From Sodaliphilus pleomorphus (lineage in GTDB: Bacteria; Bacteroidota; Bacteroidia; Bacteroidales; Muribaculaceae): 64,000 nt of DNA. Shown piece by piece: positions 55,508 to 63,603 of the stretch (positions are counted from its first letter, which is position 1; every line of letters begins with the position of its first letter). A model generated the notes under the pieces. The model did no database searches. It worked only from the letters and a program-made list of their open reading frames with translations, and had not been told where the DNA came from. The position numbers and the translations under genes were made by a program. The stretch covers positions 124,001-188,000 of the forward strand of contig NZ_CP045696.1 of the NCBI RefSeq assembly GCF_009676955.1. The letters run 5' to 3'.

Positions 55508-56185
55508 ATGAAGATAGGAATAATCGTGGCAATGAGAAAAGAGCTGGCATTGCTCCTGCCACTACTCTCTAACCCAAGCAGCGAAAGCCATGACGGGCTG
55601 GAATTCCACACAGGCACCATAGGCAGCAACCAAGTGATTGCCATGCAATGTGGCATTGCCAAGGTGAATGCAGCCATAGGCACAGTCACACTCATCAACC
55701 ATTATGCTCCCAGTCTCATCATCAACAGCGGTGTTGCCGGAGGGACCGACAAGAGCGTGAACGTGATGGATATCGTGGTGGGAAGCCGAGTGGCCTATCA
55801 CGACGTGTGGTGCGGCCCCGAGAGCACCTATGGCGCTGTGCAAGGGCTGCCCCTGTACTACGAGGCCGACAAACATGCCTCGCAACTTGTGTCTGACGAC
55901 AAGACTGTGAAAAAAGGGCTCATTGTCTCGGGCGACCAGTTTGTCGACAGTATTGAGCAGGTGAAGATCATCAAGTCGCATTTTCCCGATGCACTGGCCG
56001 TCGATATGGAGTCGGGAGCAATAGCCCAGGTGTGCGAGTTACGCAACGTGCCATTTATGAGCATGCGCGTCATCAGCGACTCTCCTGGAGCAAGTCACGA
56101 CAACACCAAGCAGTACAACGATTTCTGGGACGACGCCCCTGCTGCCACTTTCAACGTGCTGCACAACCTGTTATTAAAGATTTAA
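55508..56185 (+). CDS. mtnN: 5'-methylthioadenosine/S-adenosylhomocysteine nucleosidase
   Basis: Hydrolyses SAH to adenine and S-ribosylhomocysteine (and MTA likewise) in the activated methyl cycle; its product feeds LuxS. The 225 residues carry the family opening MKIGIIVAMRKELALLLPLL, VIAMQCGIAKVNAAIGTVTLINHY (about 43), INSGVAGGTDKSVNVMDIVVGSRVAYHDV, and VDMESGAIAQVC with the ribose-binding Glu (about 165-175). Length and motifs are normal. luxS begins 30 bases downstream. Confidence 0.94.
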   Translation: MKIGIIVAMRKELALLLPLLSNPSSESHDGLEFHTGTIGSNQVIAMQCGIAKVNAAIGTVTLINHYAPSLIINSGVAGGTDKSVNVMDIVVGSRVAYHDVWCGPESTYGAVQGLPLYYEADKHASQLVSDDKTVKKGLIVSGDQFVDSIEQVKIIKSHFPDALAVDMESGAIAQVCELRNVPFMSMRVISDSPGASHDNTKQYNDFWDDAPAATFNVLHNLLLKI

Positions 56186-56215
56186 CTATCATTTCTGTTT
56201 TTCCCATTAAGCCAA

Positions 56216-56701
56216 ATGAAAAAAATTGCAAGCTTCACAATCAACCACACCAAATTGCTGCGCGGCATCTACGTCTCGCGCAAAGACCAGCTGGAAGGCG
56301 GTGGTGTAGTGACCACCTTCGACATACGCATGAAGGTGCCCAACAAGGAACCGGCTGTGAGCGTGAGCGCGCTGCACACCATTGAGCATCTTGCAGCAAC
56401 ATTCCTGCGCAACCACCCCGTGTGGGGACCTAAAATCGTGTATTGGGGGCCCATGGGCTGCTGCACAGGCAACTATCTGCTCGTGCAAGGCGATCTCGAG
56501 TCGCGCGACATCGTGCCGCTCATGCAAGAGACCTTCAAGTTTATAGCCGAGTATGACGGCGATATTCCTGGAGCTACAGCCCGCGATTGCGGCAACTATA
56601 TACTGCACAACTTGCCCATGGCCAAATGGGAGGCCCGCAAGTATCTCATCGAGGTGCTCAACAACCTCACCGAGGACAATCTCAATTACCCCACCGATTG
56701 A
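56216..56701 (+). CDS. luxS: S-ribosylhomocysteine lyase
   Basis: Cleaves S-ribosylhomocysteine to homocysteine and DPD, the precursor of autoinducer-2. The 161 residues contain the metal-binding HTIEHLAATFLRN (two His at about 58 and 62), GPMGCCTGNYLLV (catalytic Cys region, about 80), and the later CGNYILHNLPMAKW with the third metal ligand Cys (about 122). Full-length. It lies 30 bases after mtnN, and the next gene's ATG overlaps its stop codon by one base, so the three genes are tightly coupled. Confidence 0.95.
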   Translation: MKKIASFTINHTKLLRGIYVSRKDQLEGGGVVTTFDIRMKVPNKEPAVSVSALHTIEHLAATFLRNHPVWGPKIVYWGPMGCCTGNYLLVQGDLESRDIVPLMQETFKFIAEYDGDIPGATARDCGNYILHNLPMAKWEARKYLIEVLNNLTEDNLNYPTD

Positions 56702-57588
56702 TGTGGATACTGCTCGCAATTGCGTCGGCCATGTGCCTGGGTGTGTACGACATCTTCAAGAAGTTGTCACTCACAGGCAACAACGTGCTCACGGTACTTT
56801 TTCTGAACACCTTGTTTGGCACCTTGCTGCTCTCGCCCATCATCATTGGTAGCATTGTTGAGGGCACTTGGGGATTTGGCACGGCCTGCAACCATCTCTA
56901 CATCCTGGGCAAATCCCTCATTGTGCTCTCGTCGTGGATACTGGGCTACTTTGCTGTAAAGCATCTGCCCCTCACCATTACAGGCCCCATCAATTCCACA
57001 CGCCCCATCATGGTGCTCGTGGGCGCATGGGTAATCTTCGGCGAACGTCTCAACGTGCTGCAATGGACGGGCATCTTGTTGGGATTCACATCGTTGTTTT
57101 TCATAAGCCGCATCGGCCACAAAGAAGGGTTTTCGCTCAAGAACAGCCTATGGCTGTGGCTCATGATGGGCGCTACAATAATGGGCGCCGTGAGTTCGCT
57201 CTACGACAAATTCATCATTCACAACCTGCATTTCCAGCCCCTGCAAGTACAGGCATGGTACTCATTTTACCAAATGCTGATTATGGGCCTCACAGTTGCC
57301 CTGCTCAAGCGCAAGCAACTGGACCCTGTGAAATTTGAATGGAGGTGGACAATCCCCCTCATTTCGCTATTTCTCACTGTAGCCGATATTGCCTATTTCT
57401 ATGCTCTCTCGATTCCTGGTGCAATGATTTCGGTGATATCAATGATACGTCGTGGCAGTGTGATTGTGTCATTCCTGTATGGCATCGTCATTCTCAAGGA
57501 GCCCGACAAGCGCATGAAGACACTCGACCTCGTCTTCCTCATCATCAGCCTTGTACTGCTTGTTGTGGGCAGCAACATGGGCAATTGA
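56701..57588 (+). CDS. EamA/DMT-family transporter
   Basis: Inner-membrane transporter of the drug/metabolite superfamily, ten membrane helices in two EamA repeats (about 1-135 and 150-290). The 295 residues start MWILLAIASAMCLGVYDIFKKLSL, and each repeat ends with the usual inner loop (GERLNVLQWTGILLGF at about 117, and KEPDKRMKTLDLVFLI at about 265). The ATG at 56701 overlaps the luxS stop codon (TGATG). The substrate is unknown; by context it may export a product of the mtnN-luxS pathway, such as an amino acid or AI-2-like compound. A longer start inside luxS was rejected. Confidence 0.85.
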   Translation: MWILLAIASAMCLGVYDIFKKLSLTGNNVLTVLFLNTLFGTLLLSPIIIGSIVEGTWGFGTACNHLYILGKSLIVLSSWILGYFAVKHLPLTITGPINSTRPIMVLVGAWVIFGERLNVLQWTGILLGFTSLFFISRIGHKEGFSLKNSLWLWLMMGATIMGAVSSLYDKFIIHNLHFQPLQVQAWYSFYQMLIMGLTVALLKRKQLDPVKFEWRWTIPLISLFLTVADIAYFYALSIPGAMISVISMIRRGSVIVSFLYGIVILKEPDKRMKTLDLVFLIISLVLLVVGSNMGN

Positions 57589-57649
57589 TACAAGCGCCAT
57601 GCCACAAGACTTCTTCTAAAACGCTATTTATAAGATTCTTGAAGCTCTA

Positions 57650-57699
57650 TCTACAAAGAAAAAAAACAGCTGGGCGTTGTGAATCGTAACGCCCAACTG
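57650..57699 (-). terminator. Rho-independent terminator of phosphosugar mutase gene cluster
   Basis: Read on the minus strand, CAGTTGGGCGTT pairs with AACGCCCAGCTG (plus arms 57688-57699 and 57667-57678; one G-T pair), followed by TTTTTTTTCTTTG. It also could end EamA transcripts from the other side. Confidence 0.85.
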
Positions 57700-57749
57700 C
57701 CTTATTTCACACAGCTCACAACAGCAGTGAGTGCAAGCCGTATTCTACA

Positions 57750-59501
57750 TTAAGCTATACCCAAATCCTTGGCAATGCGGTCGAGTTTGGAGTCGGCCCA
57801 GTCGTTCTTCGCGTCATAGTCGGCAGCCTTCTCAAGGGTGTCATGTATCTCGAGATAGAACTTAATCTTAGGCTCGGTACCCGACGGGCGTATCGAAACC
57901 TTGGTGCCATCTTCGGTGTAATATTGGAGCACATTGCTGGTGGCAGGCATTTCAAGAGTGGTCTTGTTGCCGGTTTTAACGTCGGTCTCTACAAGCGTGT
58001 CATAGTCGCGTATTTTGACCACAGGAGAGCCGTCGAGTGTCTCGATAGGATTCTCGCGGAAGTTCTTCATCATTGCTACGATCTCCTCGGCACCGCTCTT
58101 GCCCTCGCGCACAACCGAGATTTGGCGCTCCTTGCTGTAGCCATAGGTCATGTAAATATCGATGAGCATGTCGTTCATGGTCATGCCTTTCTCCTTGGCC
58201 CAGGCTGCAATCTCGGCCATAAGAGAGATTGAAGAAACCGAGTCCTTGTCGCGTACGAAAGTCTCTGGAAGGAAGCCATAGCTTTCCTCTCCACCGCCCA
58301 GATAGCGACCTTTGCCCTCATTCTCAGCTATCACGTTGGCAATCCACTTGAAGCCCGTGTAGCAGTCAAACATCTTGATGTTTTGCTTCTTGGCTATTTG
58401 AGCTATTGTATCGGTCGTGACAATCGTCTTAACGATAAACTCCTTGCCTGTGAGGCGGCCAAGCTCCATGTTGCGTGCCATGAGGTAGTAGAGGAATATC
58501 ATCACGATTTGATTGCCATTGACCAGGGCATACTTGCCCTTGGTGTTCTTTATGACAACCCCTATGCGGTCGGCATCGGGATCGGAAGCTACTACAAGGT
58601 CGGCCTGCACCTCTTCGGCCTTGGCGATGGCCATGGCCATAGTGGGAGCATTCTCGGGGTTGGGCGAAGCAACTGTGGGGAACTCGCCGCTTTGCACATC
58701 CTGCTCAGGCACGTGAATGACATTGGTAAAGCCCCAGCGCGCAAGAGAACGTGGCACAAGATACTTACCCGTGCCGTGTACCGGCGTGTATACGATCTTC
58801 AGGTCGTGATGCTTCTTGATGACTTCGGGACTGAGCGAGAGTGTGTGAATTTCCTCGATGTAGTCGTTGTCGATTTGCTCACCTATGAGTTCAATCAACT
58901 CAGGATTACCATGGAATTTCACCTCGCTTATGTCCTTGATTTTGTTCACATACTCGATGGTCTTAACATCATGGGGCGATATCATCTGAGCACCGTCGTT
59001 CCAATAGGCTTTGTAGCCATTGTAGATTTTCGGGTTGTGCGAGGCTGTGATGTTAACACCGCTTTGGCATCCGAGATGGCGTATGGCATAAGACAGCTCG
59101 GGAGTGGGACGCGGAGCGTCGAATAAATACACCTTAAAGCCATTGGCCGAGAAAATGTTGGCAACCGTCTGGGCAAACAGGTGGCTATTGTTGCGCACGT
59201 CATATCCCACAGCCACTTTTATCTGCTTCAAGTCTTTGAAAGCCACCTTCAGATAATTGGCCAAACCCTGGGTGGCAGATCCCACAGTGTAGATGTTCAT
59301 ACGGTTGGAGCCAGCGCCCATGATGCCGCGAAGGCCGCCTGTGCCAAACTCAAGATTTTTGTAGAACGACTCGATGAGTTCAGTCTTATCAGGATTATCG
59401 AGCATGCGCTTCACCTCGGCCTTGGTGTCATCGTCATAGCCGTCGCCAAGCCAAGACTTTGCCTTGGCTACAACTTGTTGTAATAGTTTCTCGTCATTCA
59501 T
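57750..59501 (-). CDS. Phosphoglucomutase/phosphomannomutase family enzyme
   Basis: Alpha-D-phosphohexomutase that moves phosphate between C1 and C6 of a hexose; the longer, PgcA-type bacterial form. The 583 residues show GTGGLRGIMGAGSNRMN (about 51-67), the phosphoserine loop GVNITASHNPKIYNGYKAY (about 148, Ser in TASHNP), the metal site ASDPDADRIG (about 304), GGGEESYGF (about 400) and the C-terminal phosphate-binding IRPSGTEPKIKFYLE. All catalytic motifs are present. It lies 70 bases after the M18 peptidase gene and ends with a strong terminator. Glucose versus mannose preference is open. Confidence 0.92.
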   Translation of the reverse strand: MNDEKLLQQVVAKAKSWLGDGYDDDTKAEVKRMLDNPDKTELIESFYKNLEFGTGGLRGIMGAGSNRMNIYTVGSATQGLANYLKVAFKDLKQIKVAVGYDVRNNSHLFAQTVANIFSANGFKVYLFDAPRPTPELSYAIRHLGCQSGVNITASHNPKIYNGYKAYWNDGAQMISPHDVKTIEYVNKIKDISEVKFHGNPELIELIGEQIDNDYIEEIHTLSLSPEVIKKHHDLKIVYTPVHGTGKYLVPRSLARWGFTNVIHVPEQDVQSGEFPTVASPNPENAPTMAMAIAKAEEVQADLVVASDPDADRIGVVIKNTKGKYALVNGNQIVMIFLYYLMARNMELGRLTGKEFIVKTIVTTDTIAQIAKKQNIKMFDCYTGFKWIANVIAENEGKGRYLGGGEESYGFLPETFVRDKDSVSSISLMAEIAAWAKEKGMTMNDMLIDIYMTYGYSKERQISVVREGKSGAEEIVAMMKNFRENPIETLDGSPVVKIRDYDTLVETDVKTGNKTTLEMPATSNVLQYYTEDGTKVSIRPSGTEPKIKFYLEIHDTLEKAADYDAKNDWADSKLDRIAKDLGIA

Positions 59502-59571
59502 AATAATATGTCAATTTTTAGTTTTTTACTTTTCTTGAAAGTTAAGTATTATTTTTCTTTCTCCAAAATTA

Positions 59572-60861
59572 TTATGCAAAAAATTTCTTAAACACCTTTA
59601 TCATGTTCAAGTGATCGTCGACCGAGCCAGTCTCACGCACCGAGTGCATAGCAAGCAACGGGTTGCCCACATCTACGCCCTCGATGTCAATTTGCCCGGT
59701 GAGGATATTGCCCAGTGTTGAGCCTCCGGCCACATCGCTGTGGTTGACAAAGTATTGATACGGGACACCTGCGTCGAGGCAAAGGCTCTTGAAAATTGAA
59801 GCCGAATGGGCGTCGGTCATGTATTTGCAATTTGAATTAATCTTGATGCAGGGACCGCCTCCCAATGCAGGATGATTGGTGGGGTCATACTTTTCGCCAT
59901 AGTTGGGATGGAAGGCGTGAGCATTGTCGGCCGAAATCATAAACGAGCGGCTGACTGCTCGACAGAAGGCATCAAAGTCACCGCCTTGCAACTCAACCAT
60001 GCGCTGAAGCACATTGGCGAGCACAGGAGAGCCGGCTCCCTGCTTGGTGCCACTACCAGTCTCCTCGTTATCAAATATTGCAGCCACACAAGTTGCATCG
60101 CCATCGGCAACATCGGTAATTGCCTCGATAGCTGCATGAGCCATGCTCAGGTCGTCGAGGCGTCCGGCCGACAGGAACTCATCGTTCAGTCCAAAAGTGC
60201 ACGCCTTCTCGGTATCGTAAAGCAGCAAGTCAAAATCGAGAATATTTTCGGGCACTATGTGAAGTTGCTCAGAAACCAGATTGAGCAACATGTTGTGGGC
60301 CTCAAGTGCGTCATTCACCTTGGCGATGATGGGGAGCATGTCTTTCTGTTTCGACAGAGGATTACCCTCGTTAACCGCACGATTGAAGTGGATGGCCAAA
60401 TGCGAAATGATGAGCAGAGGCCGGTCAAACTTCACAAGCCTTGTGTGCGGATGCAATGCGTCGTCGCCTTTCACGATGACACGCCCGGCTATCGACAAGG
60501 GACGGTCAAACCATGTATAAAGGATGGGGCCTCCATAGACCTCGGTGTTAAGTTTCACGATGCCACCGTCGCTCAGCATCTCGGGGTGAGGCTTGATTCT
60601 GAACCCAGGAGAGTCGCTGTGGGCAGTGATGATTTTAAATCCAGTTTCGGCAATCGGTCTCTTGCCAACCGAGAAGGCAAAAACAGCACTGTCGTTTTTA
60701 GTGACATAGAACTTGTCGCCTGGGGCAAAGGTGAGCTTTTCGGTCAATTGCTTCTCAACAAATTTGTTGCTGTCCAATATGTTTTTGATCGTATCAACTG
60801 CCCAAAAGTTGCAGGGGCTGTTGTCGAGAAACGTGAGTAAGGATTTAATTTGATCATTCAT
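59572..60861 (-). CDS. M18 family metallo-aminopeptidase
   Basis: Cytoplasmic zinc aminopeptidase of the aspartyl aminopeptidase type, which removes N-terminal acidic residues. The 429 residues have the metal-binding HSDSPGFRIKPHPE (about 85), SHLAIHFNRAVN (about 155), LDDLSMAHAAIEAI (about 235), FDNEETGSGTKQGAGSPVL (about 265), and the C-terminal HSDVAGGSTLGNI with His and Asp ligands. The family's dodecameric domain region lies at about 100-220. Length fits. It is followed by the phosphosugar mutase and preceded by DUF5063 in the same direction. Confidence 0.9.
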   Translation of the reverse strand: MNDQIKSLLTFLDNSPCNFWAVDTIKNILDSNKFVEKQLTEKLTFAPGDKFYVTKNDSAVFAFSVGKRPIAETGFKIITAHSDSPGFRIKPHPEMLSDGGIVKLNTEVYGGPILYTWFDRPLSIAGRVIVKGDDALHPHTRLVKFDRPLLIISHLAIHFNRAVNEGNPLSKQKDMLPIIAKVNDALEAHNMLLNLVSEQLHIVPENILDFDLLLYDTEKACTFGLNDEFLSAGRLDDLSMAHAAIEAITDVADGDATCVAAIFDNEETGSGTKQGAGSPVLANVLQRMVELQGGDFDAFCRAVSRSFMISADNAHAFHPNYGEKYDPTNHPALGGGPCIKINSNCKYMTDAHSASIFKSLCLDAGVPYQYFVNHSDVAGGSTLGNILTGQIDIEGVDVGNPLLAMHSVRETGSVDDHLNMIKVFKKFFA

Positions 60862-60898
60862 AGTGGAAAAAGTATTATGATGGTGATATTAAATGAAG

Positions 60899-61429
60899 TC
60901 AATAGTCTTCTTGATTGGCAGGATTATAGTAAGCCGTGTTCAATGCCCTCATGACATTGCACAACGTTTGGCCCCAATAATTGCGGAAGTTGGCCTTGCA
61001 CTGTCCTATGAGCTCAAGTTGCACATCGGTGTCGGCCTCCTTCACACTGGCGATGAAGTTGAAGAATTCCTGGTACAGGTCGCTCAAGTTTTCGCTTATC
61101 GACGTGGCAATGGGCATGTCGCTGTATTTCATGTCCTCGACAAACACTTCAAGGTAAACATCCTCGTCGGCCATCAACTGGCTCACCAGGTCTCTCACCT
61201 GGTTGTAGCTATCTTCTTCGAGCGACGGCAAGATTTCATATTCACTATAGGAGACGTCGCGCTCCAGGTCGCTTGCCGCAATGTAGATGCGCGGGAGCAA
61301 TTTAAGCATTTGGGCCATGAACTGGTCGCGGTCGCAATCGGCAGCTTCTTCAAGCGCATGGCAGTATTCGTTGGTCAATGCAATAAATGCCAAGCTGTTG
61401 GGTGACAGTTTTATCTTTTCGTCCTGCAT
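60899..61429 (-). CDS. DUF5063-type protein
   Basis: A 176-residue acidic, mainly helical cytoplasmic protein of the DUF5063 kind; function unknown. It has a helical N-terminal part (SPNSLAFIALTNEYCHALEEAA) and the recurring motif LPRIYIAASDL near residue 45, then VRDLVSQLMADEDVYLEVFVEDMKYSD and ETCNVMRALNTAYYN-like C-terminal helices. No signal, membrane segment or catalytic motif. It begins six bases after nadD ends and has no own promoter, so it is read with yicC-gmk-nadD. I infer only a housekeeping link from this position. Confidence 0.7.
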   Translation of the reverse strand: MQDEKIKLSPNSLAFIALTNEYCHALEEAADCDRDQFMAQMLKLLPRIYIAASDLERDVSYSEYEILPSLEEDSYNQVRDLVSQLMADEDVYLEVFVEDMKYSDMPIATSISENLSDLYQEFFNFIASVKEADTDVQLELIGQCKANFRNYWGQTLCNVMRALNTAYYNPANQEDY

Positions 61430-61435
61430 GATTTC

Positions 61436-62014
61436 CTATTCCAAATAAAGTTTATGATTCAAAATATACCTATACACATCGTCGGGCAAGTAGAAGCACA
61501 TGTTGTTGAGTTGCTTAAGCTCATCGCGTATCACGGTCGAACTCACCTCGACAACAGGGGCGCCAATTGCTGTTGCGTGATGCTTGTACTTGGCCGGAAT
61601 CTCAATGTTGTAACCTTCACGGGGATATATCATCACGTGATATTTCTCGAGTAGCTCCTCGTGGCCGCACCACCGGTCGAAGACCTCCCAATTGTCGGCA
61701 CCTATAATCAGATAGAACTCATCGTCGGGAAACTTCTGGCTCAAGGCATTCAACGTGTCGACCGTATAGGAAGGGCGCGGCAGCGTGAACTCGAAAGCCG
61801 AGGTCTCGACGTTTTCCAGCTTGCTGCTCACCATGGATGCCATGCGAAGCCTGTGCTCGTCGTTCACTTCGCCTTGCTGCACCTTGAAAGGGTTCAAGGG
61901 CGATACCATGAGCCACAACTTGTCGATTCCACAGTGGTGAATGACATAGTTAGCAATGATTGCATGCCCCACGTGTATGGGGTTGAATGTGCCTCCAAAA
62001 ATGCCAATTTTCAT
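61436..62014 (-). CDS. nadD: Nicotinate-nucleotide adenylyltransferase
   Basis: Adds AMP to nicotinate mononucleotide to make deamido-NAD, an essential step of NAD synthesis. The 192 residues carry the nucleotidyltransferase signature GIFGGTFNPIHVGHAIIANY (about 4-23), the NadD-specific WLMVSPLNPFK (about 34), YLIIGADNWEVFDRW (about 103), and the ISSTxIR-like VSSTVIRDEL (about 157). Length matches. It lies 26 bases after gmk and six before DUF5063. Confidence 0.94.
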   Translation of the reverse strand: MKIGIFGGTFNPIHVGHAIIANYVIHHCGIDKLWLMVSPLNPFKVQQGEVNDEHRLRMASMVSSKLENVETSAFEFTLPRPSYTVDTLNALSQKFPDDEFYLIIGADNWEVFDRWCGHEELLEKYHVMIYPREGYNIEIPAKYKHHATAIGAPVVEVSSTVIRDELKQLNNMCFYLPDDVYRYILNHKLYLE

Positions 62015-62040
62015 AACGTATCAAATAAAGAGTTTACCCA

Positions 62041-62616
62041 TCAGGCGATGAAGTCCTGAATGACACGACGCACATTGCCTATGGCATCGGGCAGGCTGTC
62101 GTTGACAACGATGTGATCAAACTTGTGAGCAAAAGTGAGTTCATACTCGGCCTTGCTCACGCGCTTCTCGATCTCCTCGTCGCTATCGGTGCCACGGCCG
62201 TGCAGTCGCTGGCGCAACACCTCAACACTTGGGGCCTTGATAAAGATGGAGACAGCCCGGTCTCCGTACATATTCTTCACGTTCACCCCGCCCTGCACGT
62301 CAACGTCGAGAATCACATTGTCGCCATCGGCCATGATGCGCTGGATCTCACTTTTAAGTGTGCCATAGAAACGGCCAGGATACACCTCCTGGTATTCGGC
62401 AAACTCATGGTTGCTGATTTTCTTTTTAAAATCATCGACGCTCATAAAATAATAGTCTCTACCATTGAGTTCACCGGCACGGGGAGGGCGTGTGGTGGCC
62501 GAGATAGAAAACTCAAGGTGCAATTGCTTGTCCTTGATCACTTCTTTGATTATCGAAGACTTCCCCGACCCTGAAGGGGCCGAAATGACAATTAATTTTC
62601 CAGTAGCCATATCCAT
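62041..62616 (-). CDS. gmk: Guanylate kinase
   Basis: Phosphorylates GMP to GDP with ATP. The 191 residues have the P-loop SAPSGSGKSSII (about 12-23), the GMP-binding block SISATTRPPRAGELNGRDYYFMSVDDF (about 36-62), FAEYQEVYPGRFYGTLKSEI, and the lid region RGTDSDEEIEKRV (about 140). Normal length. The ATG at 62616 gives MDMATGKL; an ATG two codons later is possible. It starts seven bases after yicC, so these are translationally linked, the classic yicC-gmk pairing. Confidence 0.95.
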   Translation of the reverse strand: MDMATGKLIVISAPSGSGKSSIIKEVIKDKQLHLEFSISATTRPPRAGELNGRDYYFMSVDDFKKKISNHEFAEYQEVYPGRFYGTLKSEIQRIMADGDNVILDVDVQGGVNVKNMYGDRAVSIFIKAPSVEVLRQRLHGRGTDSDEEIEKRVSKAEYELTFAHKFDHIVVNDSLPDAIGNVRRVIQDFIA

Positions 62617-62623
62617 CCACTCA

Positions 62624-63502
62624 CTATAATACGTTCAGTACCTGCTCCTTGATTTGTTCCAATTGGTCCTTCATGCCCACCACGAGCTTTTGGAGCTCGG
62701 CCTGGTTGGCCTTTGAGCCCATCGTGTTTATTTCTCGTCCCATTTCCTGGCTTATGAAGCCCAGTTTCTTGCCCTGGGCCTCGCCATTGTGCAAGGTGTC
62801 GAGAAAATAAGTGAGATGATTCTGGAGGCGCAATTTTTCTTCGGTAATGTCGAGCTTTTCAATATAGAATATCAGCTCCTGCTCAAAGCGGTTTTTGTCA
62901 TATTCCACCCCGTCGAGCTTCTGCAACGAGTCGAGGATGCGTGCTTTGATTTTTTCAACACGCGACTGCTCGTAGGGCGAGACGCTGTCGAGAAGGTGCT
63001 GAATGGCATCGATTTTTTCTTCAAAAAAGCCACACAAGCGCTTGCCTTCCTGCAAGCGGAAAGCGTTAAGACCGCTGATTGCATTTTTTACAACTTCTAC
63101 AACAACATTTTTCTCGTCGTCGTCGATCTCACTGGTGTTTAGGTCGCTTTTAAGAGCATCGGGCAAGCGAAGCAGGGTGCCATACCAGTCGTCGGGCTCA
63201 GGAATGTCGAGTTGCTGCGACATGGCTTGCAGCTGCACCTTGTATTGCTTGAGGGCATCAATATTGAGACTTGCAGCGACTGCCCCGTCGATGGGTTCGC
63301 AATAGACGAACAAGTCGACCTTGCCACGGTGCAACGACTTGGCAATGATGTTGCGCAAGTCAAGTTCAATTTCACGATATGCTTGGGGAAGACGTATCGA
63401 CAAATCAAGTTGTTTGCTATTGAGCGATTTGACCTCGGCAGTGATTTTCTTATTATTAAAAACCTTGACAGCCTTGCCAAATCCTGTCATTGATAAAATC
63501 AT
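62624..63502 (-). CDS. yicC: YicC family endoribonuclease
   Basis: Member of the YicC family, endoribonucleases that cut mRNA or small RNA. The 292 residues begin with the signature MILSMTGFGKA, then EVKSLNSKQLDLSIRLP (about 22-38), RNIIAKSLHRGKVDLFV (about 50), and end with the conserved HLTYFLDTLHNGEAQGKKLGFISQEMGREINTMGSKAN (about 230-267) with Glu residues typical of the family. Full-length. First gene of yicC-gmk-nadD-DUF5063; a TAAATTTG box (minus strand, plus 63525-63532) lies 23 bases upstream of the start, without a clear -33 element. Confidence 0.93.
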   Translation of the reverse strand: MILSMTGFGKAVKVFNNKKITAEVKSLNSKQLDLSIRLPQAYREIELDLRNIIAKSLHRGKVDLFVYCEPIDGAVAASLNIDALKQYKVQLQAMSQQLDIPEPDDWYGTLLRLPDALKSDLNTSEIDDDEKNVVVEVVKNAISGLNAFRLQEGKRLCGFFEEKIDAIQHLLDSVSPYEQSRVEKIKARILDSLQKLDGVEYDKNRFEQELIFYIEKLDITEEKLRLQNHLTYFLDTLHNGEAQGKKLGFISQEMGREINTMGSKANQAELQKLVVGMKDQLEQIKEQVLNVL

Positions 63503-63524
63503 TGTATTTAATGTTTTTTATACG

Positions 63525-63532
63525 CAAATTTA
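63525..63532 (-). promoter_or_regulatory. -7 box of yicC operon
   Basis: Minus-strand TAAATTTG (plus CAAATTTA), an exact TAnnTTTG match placed 23 bases before yicC; no TTG about 20 bases upstream was found. Confidence 0.4.
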
Positions 63533-63575
63533 CGGCTTATTCTCGTAATAATGGGTATAAAAGCGAGAATTTTGC

Positions 63576-63583
63576 TAATTTTG
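63576..63583 (+). promoter_or_regulatory. -7 box of tsaB
   Basis: TAATTTTG, with GC before it as in other local promoters, 20 bases before the tsaB ATG at 63604. No TTG at the expected -33 distance. Confidence 0.45.
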
Positions 63584-63603
63584 TACCGAAATTAGAATTT
63601 CTC

